NCBI RefSeq assembly: GCF_018332475.1
Contig: NZ_BOQB01000054.1
Location: 1-46,089 of the forward strand
Reading direction: 5' to 3'
From: Bacillus sanguinis
Lineage (GTDB): Bacteria; Bacillota; Bacilli; Bacillales; Bacillaceae_G
Length of the DNA stretch: 46,089 bases
The notes under the pieces were generated by a model that saw only the letters and a list, made by a program, of their open reading frames with translations, was not told the DNA's origin and searched no databases. This document shows, one piece after another, positions 1-7,160 of this stretch; positions within the stretch are counted from its first letter, which is position 1; every line of letters starts with the position of its first letter. Both the position numbers and the translations under genes were made by a program.

Positions 1-18
1 AGGTGGCAATTGCCACCT
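1..18 (-). terminator. Palindrome ending the first minus-strand gene
   Basis: AGGTGGCAATTGCCACCT is a perfect 18-base palindrome 8 bases past the stop codon of the minus-strand gene at 27-866. On the plus strand it is followed by a T-rich run (about 19-29). The minus-strand T-run, if present, lies outside the window. It is probably a bidirectional terminator shared with a gene to the left. Confidence 0.6.
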
Positions 19-26
19 CTTATTTT

Positions 27-866
27 TTATAGTAAATTAAGTACTTTTTCTACTTTGATTCCTTTATCTTGTAAAGAACGAAGGCGATTTACAACGTCCA
101 TAATTTCTTTGTCAAATGTAACGCTAATACCTTGGCTTTGTAGTTCTTTTTTTAATCCTTCAATAGAATCATCTATGTCGATGCCAAGCTCGTAATCTTG
201 ACAAACTTCAATTGTCTTTTTCACGAGTTTCACATAATTTTCTTGTAGTTTTGAATTTGTTTCAGTTAAAGCAGGTTGCTTCGGTTTTGCAGGCGCGACC
301 GGTGCTGTCTCTTGCTTTGTAACTGGAGTTGGTACTGCTTTTTTCACAGGTGCTGGAGTAGATAATTCCACAGCAGCTTCTACACTTACTGGCTTCGGTG
401 TTGGTACCGGAGTAGGTTTAGGTGCTACAGGTGTTTCTACTCGCGTAACAGGTTTTGGAGCCGGTGTAACTGCTTTTGGAGCTTCTACAACTACTTCTTT
501 TTTCGGAGTAGCCTCTACAACAGTTTCTTCTTGCTCAGCAGCTTCTTTATTCTCTTTGCTCCACATAACGCGTTCAACTTCTAGAGAAACATTGTTTTTG
601 TTCATCGCTGTTAATGTAACTTTACCAACTTCAGCGTTCCCAGTGAAATCAACAATTTTATAAATAACACTCTTGTTCCAATCCACGTTTCCGCTCAAAA
701 ATAATTCTTCGTTACATTTCGGCGTTAAGCCCTCGATTTTAATTTCTGCGTTTACACCGTTTTCACTATATACCATAATTAGCGAAGCATTTACATCTTC
801 GTCTGCTAACATTAGTTCACGTACCATTTTGCCGGTGCGTACTTGCGTTTTCTTCTTAACTGACAT
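27..866 (-). CDS. Unrecognised protein with proline/alanine/valine-rich linker
   Basis: I do not recognise this 279-residue protein. Three parts are visible. Residues 1-105 form a compact, beta-looking N-terminal region. Residues 106-200 are a low-complexity linker rich in Pro, Ala, Val, Thr and Lys, with repeated APKPV, PTPKP and PAPVKK phrases. Residues 205-279 form a charged, probably helical tail. There is no signal peptide or membrane segment, so it should be cytoplasmic unless exported by another route. The start is supported by a GGAG-type ribosome-binding site about 8 bases upstream and by a good sigma-A-like promoter at 940-969. It appears monocistronic, with a palindrome after the stop. 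The layout (globular domain, flexible linker, helical tail) would suit a scaffold or surface-layer protein of the spore or cell, but that is a guess from composition only. Confidence 0.85.
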   Translation of the reverse strand: MSVKKKTQVRTGKMVRELMLADEDVNASLIMVYSENGVNAEIKIEGLTPKCNEELFLSGNVDWNKSVIYKIVDFTGNAEVGKVTLTAMNKNNVSLEVERVMWSKENKEAAEQEETVVEATPKKEVVVEAPKAVTPAPKPVTRVETPVAPKPTPVPTPKPVSVEAAVELSTPAPVKKAVPTPVTKQETAPVAPAKPKQPALTETNSKLQENYVKLVKKTIEVCQDYELGIDIDDSIEGLKKELQSQGISVTFDKEIMDVVNRLRSLQDKGIKVEKVLNLL

Positions 867-939
867 CTAATTTCTCCTCTCAAAAATTCAGTAATAATAA
901 AAAAATCGTATAACGAAAAATAATTGCTCACGAAGATTT

Positions 940-969
940 ATGATACCGATAATAAAAGCATCACGTCAA
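940..969 (-). promoter_or_regulatory. Sigma-A-like promoter for the 27-866 gene
   Basis: Read on the minus strand, a TTGACG -35 box (964-969) and a TATCAT -10 box (940-945) are separated by 18 bases. They lie about 75 bases upstream of the start codon at 866. This is a sequence match only. Confidence 0.55.
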
Positions 970-1040
970 CAATTAACTTTAATTATTTTGCATTTTTCTT
1001 ATTTTCTTTATGAAATTTTTCAATTTGTAAAATTAGACAG

Positions 1041-1068
1041 AAGAAAAACAGCCTTTTGAAAGGCTGTT
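1041..1068 (-). terminator. Terminator of the PadR/membrane-protein operon
   Basis: AACAGCCTTT and AAAGGCTGTT (1047-1056 and 1059-1068) form a perfect 10-bp stem with a 2-base spacer. On the minus strand it is followed by TTTTCTT. The stem overlaps the stop codon of the membrane-protein gene at 1067-1069. Confidence 0.85.
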
Positions 1069-1738
1069 AAAAATTTGATTTTTTATATAGGAATTTATAT
1101 AAAGCATAAAATAGGATAGCGATTAAAGCGTTTTGCCAAAAGGTTAGATGGTAAAGGAGATAAGGTTGTTTTCTAAAATAAATATTTACGAATATAGCTG
1201 AACAAAATGGAGTAGCAAAAGCGAGCCCGAATAGAATTCTTCTTTTCCAATTTATCTTTTTATTAAAAGAATAACGCTTTAATAAATATAAAATAAGTAG
1301 TATTCCTAGTACAATTAGTGAAATAGACAAAGTAGTTCCAGGGATGCTAAAAGGTGGACTTATTATATCGGTATCCTTTTCAAACAGGAAAATGAAAAGA
1401 GAAGCAAGGGCATCCATTCCAAACTGTATAGCAAGAAGTAAACTAATAACAAAACCAATGAAAGAAGTTTTTTCTAATTTTGTTTGGGCGGGTAAAGCGG
1501 ATATAAGTTCATCGCAGTAAGATTGTAAATCATTTCCGAAAATGTCATAAGCATTTTTATTTTCAGCTTGTGCTTCGATAAGGTGGTCTAATATTTCTAA
1601 CAAAAGTTCTTCTACTTGATGTTCGGGTACATTAGATAACCGAAGATATACTAGCATATCACCATAAGCAGTTTCGTTTTCGGAAGTTAGAAGCTCACGT
1701 TTTTTATTATTCAATTCAATCATGTCTTGTGCATTCAT
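1067..1738 (-). CDS. Small polytopic membrane protein paired with PadR regulator
   Basis: The 223-residue product has a soluble, acidic N-terminal half (about residues 1-85), followed by about four hydrophobic segments (near 92-118, 133-153, 165-185 and 198-217). This layout is like the DUF1129/HAAS-type partners that often sit behind PadR-family regulators in Bacilli. In that arrangement the N-terminal part is thought to contact the regulator or relay an envelope signal. I chose the ATG at 1738, since GGGGAG lies 8 bases upstream. A GTG at 1747 would abut that ribosome-binding site. The gene starts 5 bases after the PadR stop codon and is clearly co-transcribed with it. The pairing suggests a membrane-stress or signalling role; the actual function is unknown. 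Confidence 0.82.
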   Translation of the reverse strand: MNAQDMIELNNKKRELLTSENETAYGDMLVYLRLSNVPEHQVEELLLEILDHLIEAQAENKNAYDIFGNDLQSYCDELISALPAQTKLEKTSFIGFVISLLLAIQFGMDALASLFIFLFEKDTDIISPPFSIPGTTLSISLIVLGILLILYLLKRYSFNKKINWKRRILFGLAFATPFCSAIFVNIYFRKQPYLLYHLTFWQNALIAILFYALYKFLYKKSNF

Positions 1739-1743
1739 CCCTA

Positions 1744-2061
1744 TCACTCCCCTTGTAATAAGTTGTTTACGGTTGTTGAAACCATTCCCCAGCTTTGTTT
1801 AAATTCTTCAAGCTGTTCTAATCCTTTATCGGTTACGTGATAATATTTACGTTTTGGACCGAGTGAGGATGCTTTTAATGTTCCTTCAATCAATTTTTCT
1901 TTTTGCATACGTAACAATAACGGATATATGCTTCCTTCGCTTACGAATGTAAATCCGTATTTACTTAATTTTGTACTCAGTTCATATCCGTACACTTCTT
2001 CTTGTGAAATGATGTATAGGATGCAACCTTCGAGCACACCTTTTAACATTTGGCTGTGCAT
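1744..2061 (-). CDS. PadR-family transcriptional regulator
   Basis: The 105-residue protein has the classic PadR winged-helix layout. It starts HSQMLKGVLEGCILYIIS, then comes the YGYELSTKL recognition-helix region, EGSIYPLLLRMQKEKLIEG, a wing (GPKRKYYHVTDKG), and a C-terminal dimerisation helix (LEQLEEFKQSW). Its length matches the short PadR-s2 subfamily. The ATG at 2061 is preceded by AGGTGGTG at normal spacing. Two near-identical palindromes lie in the 150-bp gap to splB (2084-2100 and 2127-2151), immediately upstream of this gene. They are obvious candidates for its own operator, as PadR repressors usually autoregulate. The inducer is unknown. Confidence 0.93.
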   Translation of the reverse strand: MHSQMLKGVLEGCILYIISQEEVYGYELSTKLSKYGFTFVSEGSIYPLLLRMQKEKLIEGTLKASSLGPKRKYYHVTDKGLEQLEEFKQSWGMVSTTVNNLLQGE

Positions 2062-2083
2062 GATTTCACCACCTATTATTCAG

Positions 2084-2100
2084 GTAACTTGCGTTGCAAG
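2084..2100. promoter_or_regulatory. PadR operator candidate, site 1
   Basis: GTAACTTGCGTTGCAAG holds the palindrome CTTGC-GTT-GCAAG (2088-2100). It repeats site 2 at 2129-2145 except that the central triplet is reverse-complemented (GTT versus AAC). It lies 22 bases upstream of the PadR start codon, where a bound repressor would block PadR transcription. Confidence 0.65.
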
Positions 2101-2126
2101 GTAGCCGATATCCAAATTGTAACATT

Positions 2127-2151
2127 CAGTAACTTGCAACGCAAGTTACTG
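2127..2151. promoter_or_regulatory. PadR operator candidate, site 2
   Basis: The two 11-base arms CAGTAACTTGC (2127-2137) and GCAAGTTACTG (2141-2151) are exact reverse complements around an AAC centre. It is centred 45 bp from site 1. There is no T-run on either side, so it is an operator-type palindrome rather than a terminator. It lies between the divergent PadR and splB genes and could influence both. Confidence 0.7.
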
Positions 2152-2168
2152 AAGTGGAAAACTTTAAT

Positions 2169-2199
2169 GCGTGTTAAAATTTCAACGTTTCCCATACTA
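2169..2199 (+). promoter_or_regulatory. Possible sigma-G promoter of splB
   Basis: CATACTA at 2193-2199 matches the sigma-G -10 pattern CATNHTA exactly. Upstream, GCGTG (2169-2173) resembles the -35 pattern gHATR with one mismatch, but the spacing is 19 rather than 18. The predicted start would leave a leader of only about 12 bases. B. subtilis spl is sigma-G dependent, which makes the match attractive but not proven. Confidence 0.35.
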
Positions 2200-2217
2200 A
2201 CGAGAGGAGGGAAGCGT

Positions 2218-3243
2218 ATGAAACCATTTATGCCAAAAATCGTGTACTTTGAACCGAGGGCACTTGAATATCCGCTTGGAAAAGAGTTGTATGAGAAGTT
2301 TACGAAGATGGGATTAGAAATTCGTGAAACGACATCTCATAATCAAATTAGAAATTTGCCAGGTGAAAATGATTTGCAAAAGTATCGTAATGCAAAGGCA
2401 ACGCTTGTCGTTGGGGTGAGGAAGACATTAAAGTTTGATACGTCAAAACCGTCAGCTGAATATGCAATCCCGCTCGCAACAGGGTGTATGGGGCATTGTC
2501 ATTATTGTTATTTGCAAACGACACTTGGGAGTAAGCCTTACGTTCGCGTGTACGTGAATCTTGATGAAATATTTGAGAAGGCAAAGCAATACATGGATGA
2601 AAGAGCACCTGAAATAACAAGATTTGAAGCGGCTTGTACATCAGACATCGTTGGAATTGATCATTTAACACATGCATTAAAGCGGGCGATAGAGTTTATT
2701 GGAGAAAGTGAATACGGGCGTTTACGTTTCGTTACGAAATATTCGCACGTTGATCATTTGTTAGATGCAAAACATAACGGGAAAACTCGTTTCAGGTTTA
2801 GTATTAATTCACGGTATGTGATTAAAAATTTTGAGCCAGGGACGTCACCGTTTGAAGAAAGAATTGAAGCTGCTCGTAAAGTAGCAGGCGCGGGTTATCC
2901 ACTTGGCTTTATAGTTGCACCACTTTATATGCATGAAGGATGGGAAGAAGGATATCGTGAACTATTTGAGCGACTGTACAATGCATTAAAAGATTTATCG
3001 ATACCAAACTTAACATTTGAACTAATTCAACATCGCTTTACAAAACCAGCAAAAAAGGTCATTCAAGAGCGTTATCCGAATACGAAGCTTGAAATGGATG
3101 AAGAGAAGCGTAAATATAAATGGGGACGATACGGCATCGGGAAATACGTATATAAAAAAGATGATGCGGAAGTATTGGAAGAAACGATAAGAGGTTATAT
3201 ATATGAGTTTTTTCCTGATGCAGAAATACAATACTTTACTTAA
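2218..3243 (+). CDS. splB: Spore photoproduct lyase
   Basis: SplB is a radical-SAM enzyme that directly reverses the spore photoproduct (5-thyminyl-5,6-dihydrothymine) in germinating spores. The iron-sulfur motif CMGHCHYC gives Cys90, Cys94 and Cys97, and the conserved hydrogen-donor cysteine is Cys140 in EAACTSD. The 341-residue length is that of the family. The ATG at 2218 is chosen because GAGGAGGG sits just upstream and the protein then starts MKPFMPKIVYFEPRALEYP as expected; an upstream in-frame ATG at 2050 would run through the PadR operators. B. subtilis has a small splA gene in front of splB. No splA is visible here, and splB instead faces a divergent PadR gene. A rho-independent terminator follows. 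Confidence 0.97.
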   Translation: MKPFMPKIVYFEPRALEYPLGKELYEKFTKMGLEIRETTSHNQIRNLPGENDLQKYRNAKATLVVGVRKTLKFDTSKPSAEYAIPLATGCMGHCHYCYLQTTLGSKPYVRVYVNLDEIFEKAKQYMDERAPEITRFEAACTSDIVGIDHLTHALKRAIEFIGESEYGRLRFVTKYSHVDHLLDAKHNGKTRFRFSINSRYVIKNFEPGTSPFEERIEAARKVAGAGYPLGFIVAPLYMHEGWEEGYRELFERLYNALKDLSIPNLTFELIQHRFTKPAKKVIQERYPNTKLEMDEEKRKYKWGRYGIGKYVYKKDDAEVLEETIRGYIYEFFPDAEIQYFT

Positions 3244-3244
3244 G

Positions 3245-3278
3245 AGGAGTCTGTATACAAATACAGATTCTTTTTTGT
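3245..3278 (+). terminator. splB terminator
   Basis: TCTGTAT (3250-3256) pairs with ATACAGA (3261-3267) and the stem extends with G-U pairs. The loop is four bases and the stem is followed by TTCTTTTTTG. Confidence 0.8.
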
Positions 3279-3291
3279 TTTATATATTTAG

Positions 3292-3816
<525 letters not shown>

Positions 3817-3845
3817 GGGGAACGTATGTCGTTTCCTTTTTTATT
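3817..3845 (+). terminator. mntR terminator
   Basis: GGGGAACG (3817-3824) pairs with CGTTTCCT (3830-3837) using two G-U pairs, followed by TTTTTTATTT. It begins at the base after the stop codon. Confidence 0.75.
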
Positions 3846-3869
3846 TCAATCGAAAAGGATGGGAGAATT

Positions 3870-4532
3870 ATGAAAGCGATTATTTTTGATTTTGATGGAT
3901 TAATTGTGGACACAGAAACGATATGGTTTCACTCTTTCAGAGAAGCCGTTCGTGAGTACGGTGGGGAGTTACCTTTAGAGGAATTTGCAAAATGTATTGG
4001 GACGACAGATGATGTACTGTATGCATATTTAAATGAGCAATTAAAAGAGAAGTTTAACAAGCATGCATTAAAAGAAAAAGTGAAAACTTTACATAAAGAG
4101 AAAATGAAAACACCAGAAGCTCGTGATGGGGTAAAAGAATACTTAGAAGAAGCGAAAGAAATGGGATTAAAAATCGCATTAGCTTCTAGTTCATCTAGGG
4201 AATGGATTATTCCTTTTTTAGAAGAGCTACAAATTAGAGATTATTTTGAAGTTATTAAAACGAGAGAAGATGTTGAAAAGGTAAAACCAGATCCAGCACT
4301 TTATCAAATTGCGATAGAAGATTTAGGGGTTAATCCGTCTGAAGCCGTTGTATTTGAAGACTCGTTAAATGGATTGAAAGCAGCGATTGCAGCAGGATTA
4401 AAGTGCGTCGTTGTACCTAATGATGTGACACGGAATTTACCATTTGAAAATCATCACCTTCGAATTGAAAGTATGAAAGATAGAAGCCTGAAAGAAGTAC
4501 TGCAAAATATAAAGAAAGACCGTATTTCCTAA
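3870..4532 (+). CDS. HAD-superfamily phosphatase (beta-phosphoglucomutase-like)
   Basis: The 220-residue protein is a subfamily IA HAD hydrolase. Motif I is FDFDGLIVDTE, with the nucleophile Asp7 and the acid/base Asp9. A helical cap follows (about 15-85), then motif II (LASSSS), motif III Lys (KPDPALY) and motif IV (VFEDSLNGLKAA). It resembles the YhcW/phosphoglucomutase-like group. The Ser run in motif II and the DxD pair are typical of both phosphatases and mutases, so the substrate cannot be read from sequence. The start has GGGAG about 7 bases upstream. It overlaps the convergent yqhP gene by 4 bases at the stop codons. Confidence 0.9.
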   Translation: MKAIIFDFDGLIVDTETIWFHSFREAVREYGGELPLEEFAKCIGTTDDVLYAYLNEQLKEKFNKHALKEKVKTLHKEKMKTPEARDGVKEYLEEAKEMGLKIALASSSSREWIIPFLEELQIRDYFEVIKTREDVEKVKPDPALYQIAIEDLGVNPSEAVVFEDSLNGLKAAIAAGLKCVVVPNDVTRNLPFENHHLRIESMKDRSLKEVLQNIKKDRIS

Positions 4533-4560
4533 AAGGAAGCACGGTCTTTCTTTTTGTTTT
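4515..4560. terminator. Bidirectional terminator between HAD gene and yqhP
   Basis: AAAGACCGT (4515-4523) pairs with ACGGTCTTT (4541-4549). An inner stem of TTCC/GGAA lies at 4526-4529 and 4535-4538. It is followed by TTTTTGTTTTTTTT on the plus strand and a shorter U-rich stretch on the minus strand. Both stop codons lie within the hairpin. Confidence 0.85.
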
Positions 4561-4930
4561 TTTTACCTTCAATGACAGTTAAATGAGATTGTTTTCTTTT
4601 ACGCTTCAAAGTGGAAGGAGTACCTTTTTTCCCTTTGTCATTAGAAGCATTTGATTTAAAGAAAGAATTGCTTAGGGGTGCTACATTTTGTTTCCCATGT
4701 TTGCGGTTCGATTGTTTTGCAGCACGCTTATAAGAGCTTTGCGAATTTGCAGAACCACTAGAGTTTGTAAACATTTTGTAGAGTAAATAAAAGATACCAA
4801 CGACAGCCAACATGATACCAATATTTCTTAACACTCCCATTGGGTCTGTAATAACAGATGAAACAAGGCCGAATATTGCTAATCCGATAATAAGCACAAA
4901 TATAGCGAAAGTAAACGAACGACCGTTCAT
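4529..4930 (-). CDS. yqhP: YqhP/SA1362-family membrane protein
   Basis: This is a 133-residue protein with two hydrophobic helices (about residues 5-24 and 33-52) and a long, very basic, Ser/Asn/Lys-rich cytoplasmic tail (from about 56). The position beside yqhQ and the layout fit YqhP, a conserved Bacillales protein of unknown function. The start is taken as the ATG at 4930, with AGGAGGTG 6 bases upstream. A GTG at 4939 lies inside that ribosome-binding site. The last bases overlap the HAD gene stop codon. Confidence 0.82.
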   Translation of the reverse strand: MNGRSFTFAIFVLIIGLAIFGLVSSVITDPMGVLRNIGIMLAVVGIFYLLYKMFTNSSGSANSQSSYKRAAKQSNRKHGKQNVAPLSNSFFKSNASNDKGKKGTPSTLKRKRKQSHLTVIEGKKNKKKDRASF

Positions 4931-5009
4931 AAGGAACACCTCCTAAAAACATATATTAAAAATAGTATATTAACGATGAGGAAAGGAGTTGAACACCATT
5001 TTTAAATAA

Positions 5010-5930
5010 TTATTGTTTGTTTTCTAAACGTAATAATTCTTCAAACGATGCAATGGCTACTTCCACTTGATCATCTGTTGGTTCTTTCGTTGTTAACAGT
5101 TGCAGCCATAATCCGGGATATCCAAGTATGCGTAATACTGGAATATCGCGTAATCGATTTGTAAATTGTAACACTTCAAAAGAAATACCGAGAACGACTG
5201 GAATTAATAAAATTCGGTTTACGACTCTGGCCCAAAGTGGATCTGTAGGGACAAGGAAATAAACAAACATGCCAATAATGACTGTAAATATAATAAAGCT
5301 ACTGCCACAACGATAATGAAGGCGAGTTTGTTTTTGCACATTTTCTACAGTCATTGGAAGATTATTCTCATAGGCATTAATTACTTTATGCTCCGCACCA
5401 TGGTACTGAAATACCCGCTTAATAAGTGGGGTTAAAGAAATAAAGTATATATAGCTCAATAATAGCATGAGCTTAATGACACTTTCGACAATGATTTGCC
5501 CTGTATGAGAGGGGAAAATCGGTCTCGTTAATTCAGCTAGTAGTGCAGGAACTGCTGTGAAAATGACTTTACCAAATATGAAAGATAAAACACCAACTGC
5601 TGCAACTCCTAATACCATCGTTAATTTCGATTGTTCTTCTTTGTTATTTGCGATTTGTTCGTCTTCTTCTGGGTGGACATCAAATCGTTCTGAAGCAAAG
5701 TTTAAATGTTTTGCTCCGTTCGCACTTGCATCCACAATAGCGGCAATACCTCGTAAAAATGGAATTTTTTTTAGGATAGATAATGCTTTATTACGAACGC
5801 GTGGTAATCGATAAAATTCAATCGATTTATCTTTACGACGAACCGCTGTAACAGTATATTCTCTACCGCCAAACATAACTCCTTCTATGACTGCTTGCCC
5901 GCCATATATTTGTTTTGACTCTTCTGCCAT
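5010..5930 (-). CDS. yqhQ: YqhQ, DUF1385 membrane protein
   Basis: The 306-residue protein begins MAEESKQIYGGQAVIEGVMF, a hallmark of the DUF1385 family. It has about four transmembrane helices in the middle (near residues 105-125, 145-165, 205-225 and 230-250). The conserved YHGAEHKVINAYE segment precedes RLHYRCGSSFI; these His, Glu and Cys residues look like a conserved polar or metal site. The family function is not established. The ATG at 5930 follows a GGTTGGTG ribosome-binding site. An in-frame extension to 6020 lacks conservation. It precedes yqhP by 79 bases on the same strand and diverges from yqhR. Confidence 0.92.
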   Translation of the reverse strand: MAEESKQIYGGQAVIEGVMFGGREYTVTAVRRKDKSIEFYRLPRVRNKALSILKKIPFLRGIAAIVDASANGAKHLNFASERFDVHPEEDEQIANNKEEQSKLTMVLGVAAVGVLSFIFGKVIFTAVPALLAELTRPIFPSHTGQIIVESVIKLMLLLSYIYFISLTPLIKRVFQYHGAEHKVINAYENNLPMTVENVQKQTRLHYRCGSSFIIFTVIIGMFVYFLVPTDPLWARVVNRILLIPVVLGISFEVLQFTNRLRDIPVLRILGYPGLWLQLLTTKEPTDDQVEVAIASFEELLRLENKQ

Positions 5931-6174
5931 GTTAACACCAACCTGTATTTGTTTCTCTCTTATGTAGAAAAAGAGGCAATTGTCATACTGGGTTCTGTCA
6001 TTTTGAAATAAGACAATCACCGAGTTTCCTTTATTTTATCGACAAATACAAGTATATGACAAGGGAAAATGTTACGGGAGTCGGACATTTCTTATTCTTT
6101 TTATAGACAAATTTCGCAGTATTTAAACATGGTTCAAAATAGTTTCGGGCATACTATTGAGCGGAGGTGTCGAT

Positions 6175-6663
6175 GTGAGTCAAGAACAATTAGGAACAAG
6201 GAATTTTGTACAAATTGGTTTATTTGGTGGAGTCTTTTGGGGAGGGATATGGTATTTCCTTCATATATTTTCATTTACGGAAGCAGGACCGAACTATTTA
6301 CTTTTACCATTTGCCTTTGGAAACTGGAAAGAAGGGGTATGGGGCAATGTGTCAGGAATTGTTTGTATGGGAATACTTTCGATTTTAATTGCCTTTTTAT
6401 ATAAAACGTTTTTAGCAAAGTTTGAAGGAATTCTTCCAGGGATGATTTATGGTCTATTTTGGTGGGCGTTACTATTTTTCGGAATGGGATTAATAGCGCC
6501 TGCCATTAAAAGTGCACTCCATTTACCGAAAGAAACAATTGTGACGACGATATGTATTTTTATATTGTATGGTGTGTTTATAGCATATTCTGTTTCCTAC
6601 GCAGTAAATACTAATAAAGCTGAGCGAGAAGGGGCAGAGAAGACGAACTATTCAAATAAGTAA
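6175..6663 (+). CDS. yqhR: YqhR, conserved four-helix membrane protein
   Basis: The 162-residue protein has four transmembrane segments (roughly residues 12-35, 57-78, 87-108 and 122-145) with short termini. Its place between yqhQ and aroQ identifies it as YqhR, whose function is unknown. The start is a GTG at 6175, 7 bases after GGAGG (6163-6167). A TTG at 6157 lies upstream of that ribosome-binding site and is rejected. The gene ends 52 bases before aroQ, which has its own strong ribosome-binding site. Confidence 0.88.
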   Translation: MSQEQLGTRNFVQIGLFGGVFWGGIWYFLHIFSFTEAGPNYLLLPFAFGNWKEGVWGNVSGIVCMGILSILIAFLYKTFLAKFEGILPGMIYGLFWWALLFFGMGLIAPAIKSALHLPKETIVTTICIFILYGVFIAYSVSYAVNTNKAEREGAEKTNYSNK

Positions 6664-6715
6664 CTCCTATGTTAAAATGTTGTATAGATATTTAATATTA
6701 AGGAGTTTTAAGCAT

Positions 6716-7156
6716 ATGAAAAAGGTACTCCTCGTAAACGGTCCTAACCTAAATCGCCTCGGTGTCAGAGAGGTAAATGTATATGGAAAGGGCACGCTAG
6801 CGACACTTGAAGCAGATATGAAACAAGAAGCAGAAACAATGGGAGTGGAGTTAGAATGTTTCCAATCGAATCATGAAGGTGCGATTATTGATCGTATTCA
6901 TGAGGCGGAAGATATATATGAAGGGATCATTTTAAATCCTGGAGCATTTACGCATTATAGCTATGCGATTCGAGATGCGATTGCGAGCATTTCGATTCCT
7001 GTTATTGAAGTACATATTTCTAACATTCACCAGCGTGAGTCGTTCCGTCACGAATCTGTGACGGCAGCTGTTTGTGCGGGACAAATTGTTGGATTTGGTT
7101 TTTATGGCTATAAGTTAGCGTTATTTGCATTAATGGAGAAATTGAGGGAGGCATAA
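6716..7156 (+). CDS. aroQ: Type II 3-dehydroquinate dehydratase
   Basis: AroQ converts 3-dehydroquinate to 3-dehydroshikimate in the shikimate pathway as a dodecamer. The 146 residues show NGPNLNRLG at 8-16, Arg18, the catalytic Tyr23 on the lid loop, the NPGAFTH substrate loop (74-80) and the catalytic His100 in EVHISN. The lid reads REVNVYGKG, slightly different from the common REPxxYG. The ATG at 6716 follows AAGGAG; an ATG 39 bases upstream in frame has no ribosome-binding site. It runs into the downstream peptidase gene with a 4-base gap, so the two are co-translated. Confidence 0.97.
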   Translation: MKKVLLVNGPNLNRLGVREVNVYGKGTLATLEADMKQEAETMGVELECFQSNHEGAIIDRIHEAEDIYEGIILNPGAFTHYSYAIRDAIASISIPVIEVHISNIHQRESFRHESVTAAVCAGQIVGFGFYGYKLALFALMEKLREA

Positions 7157-7160
7157 AGTA

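Noticed and set aside
6149-6155. CATACTA before yqhR as a sigma-G promoter
   Set aside because: The -10-like word has no matching -35 element at 17-18 bases and yqhR is not a known sporulation gene, so chance is likely.
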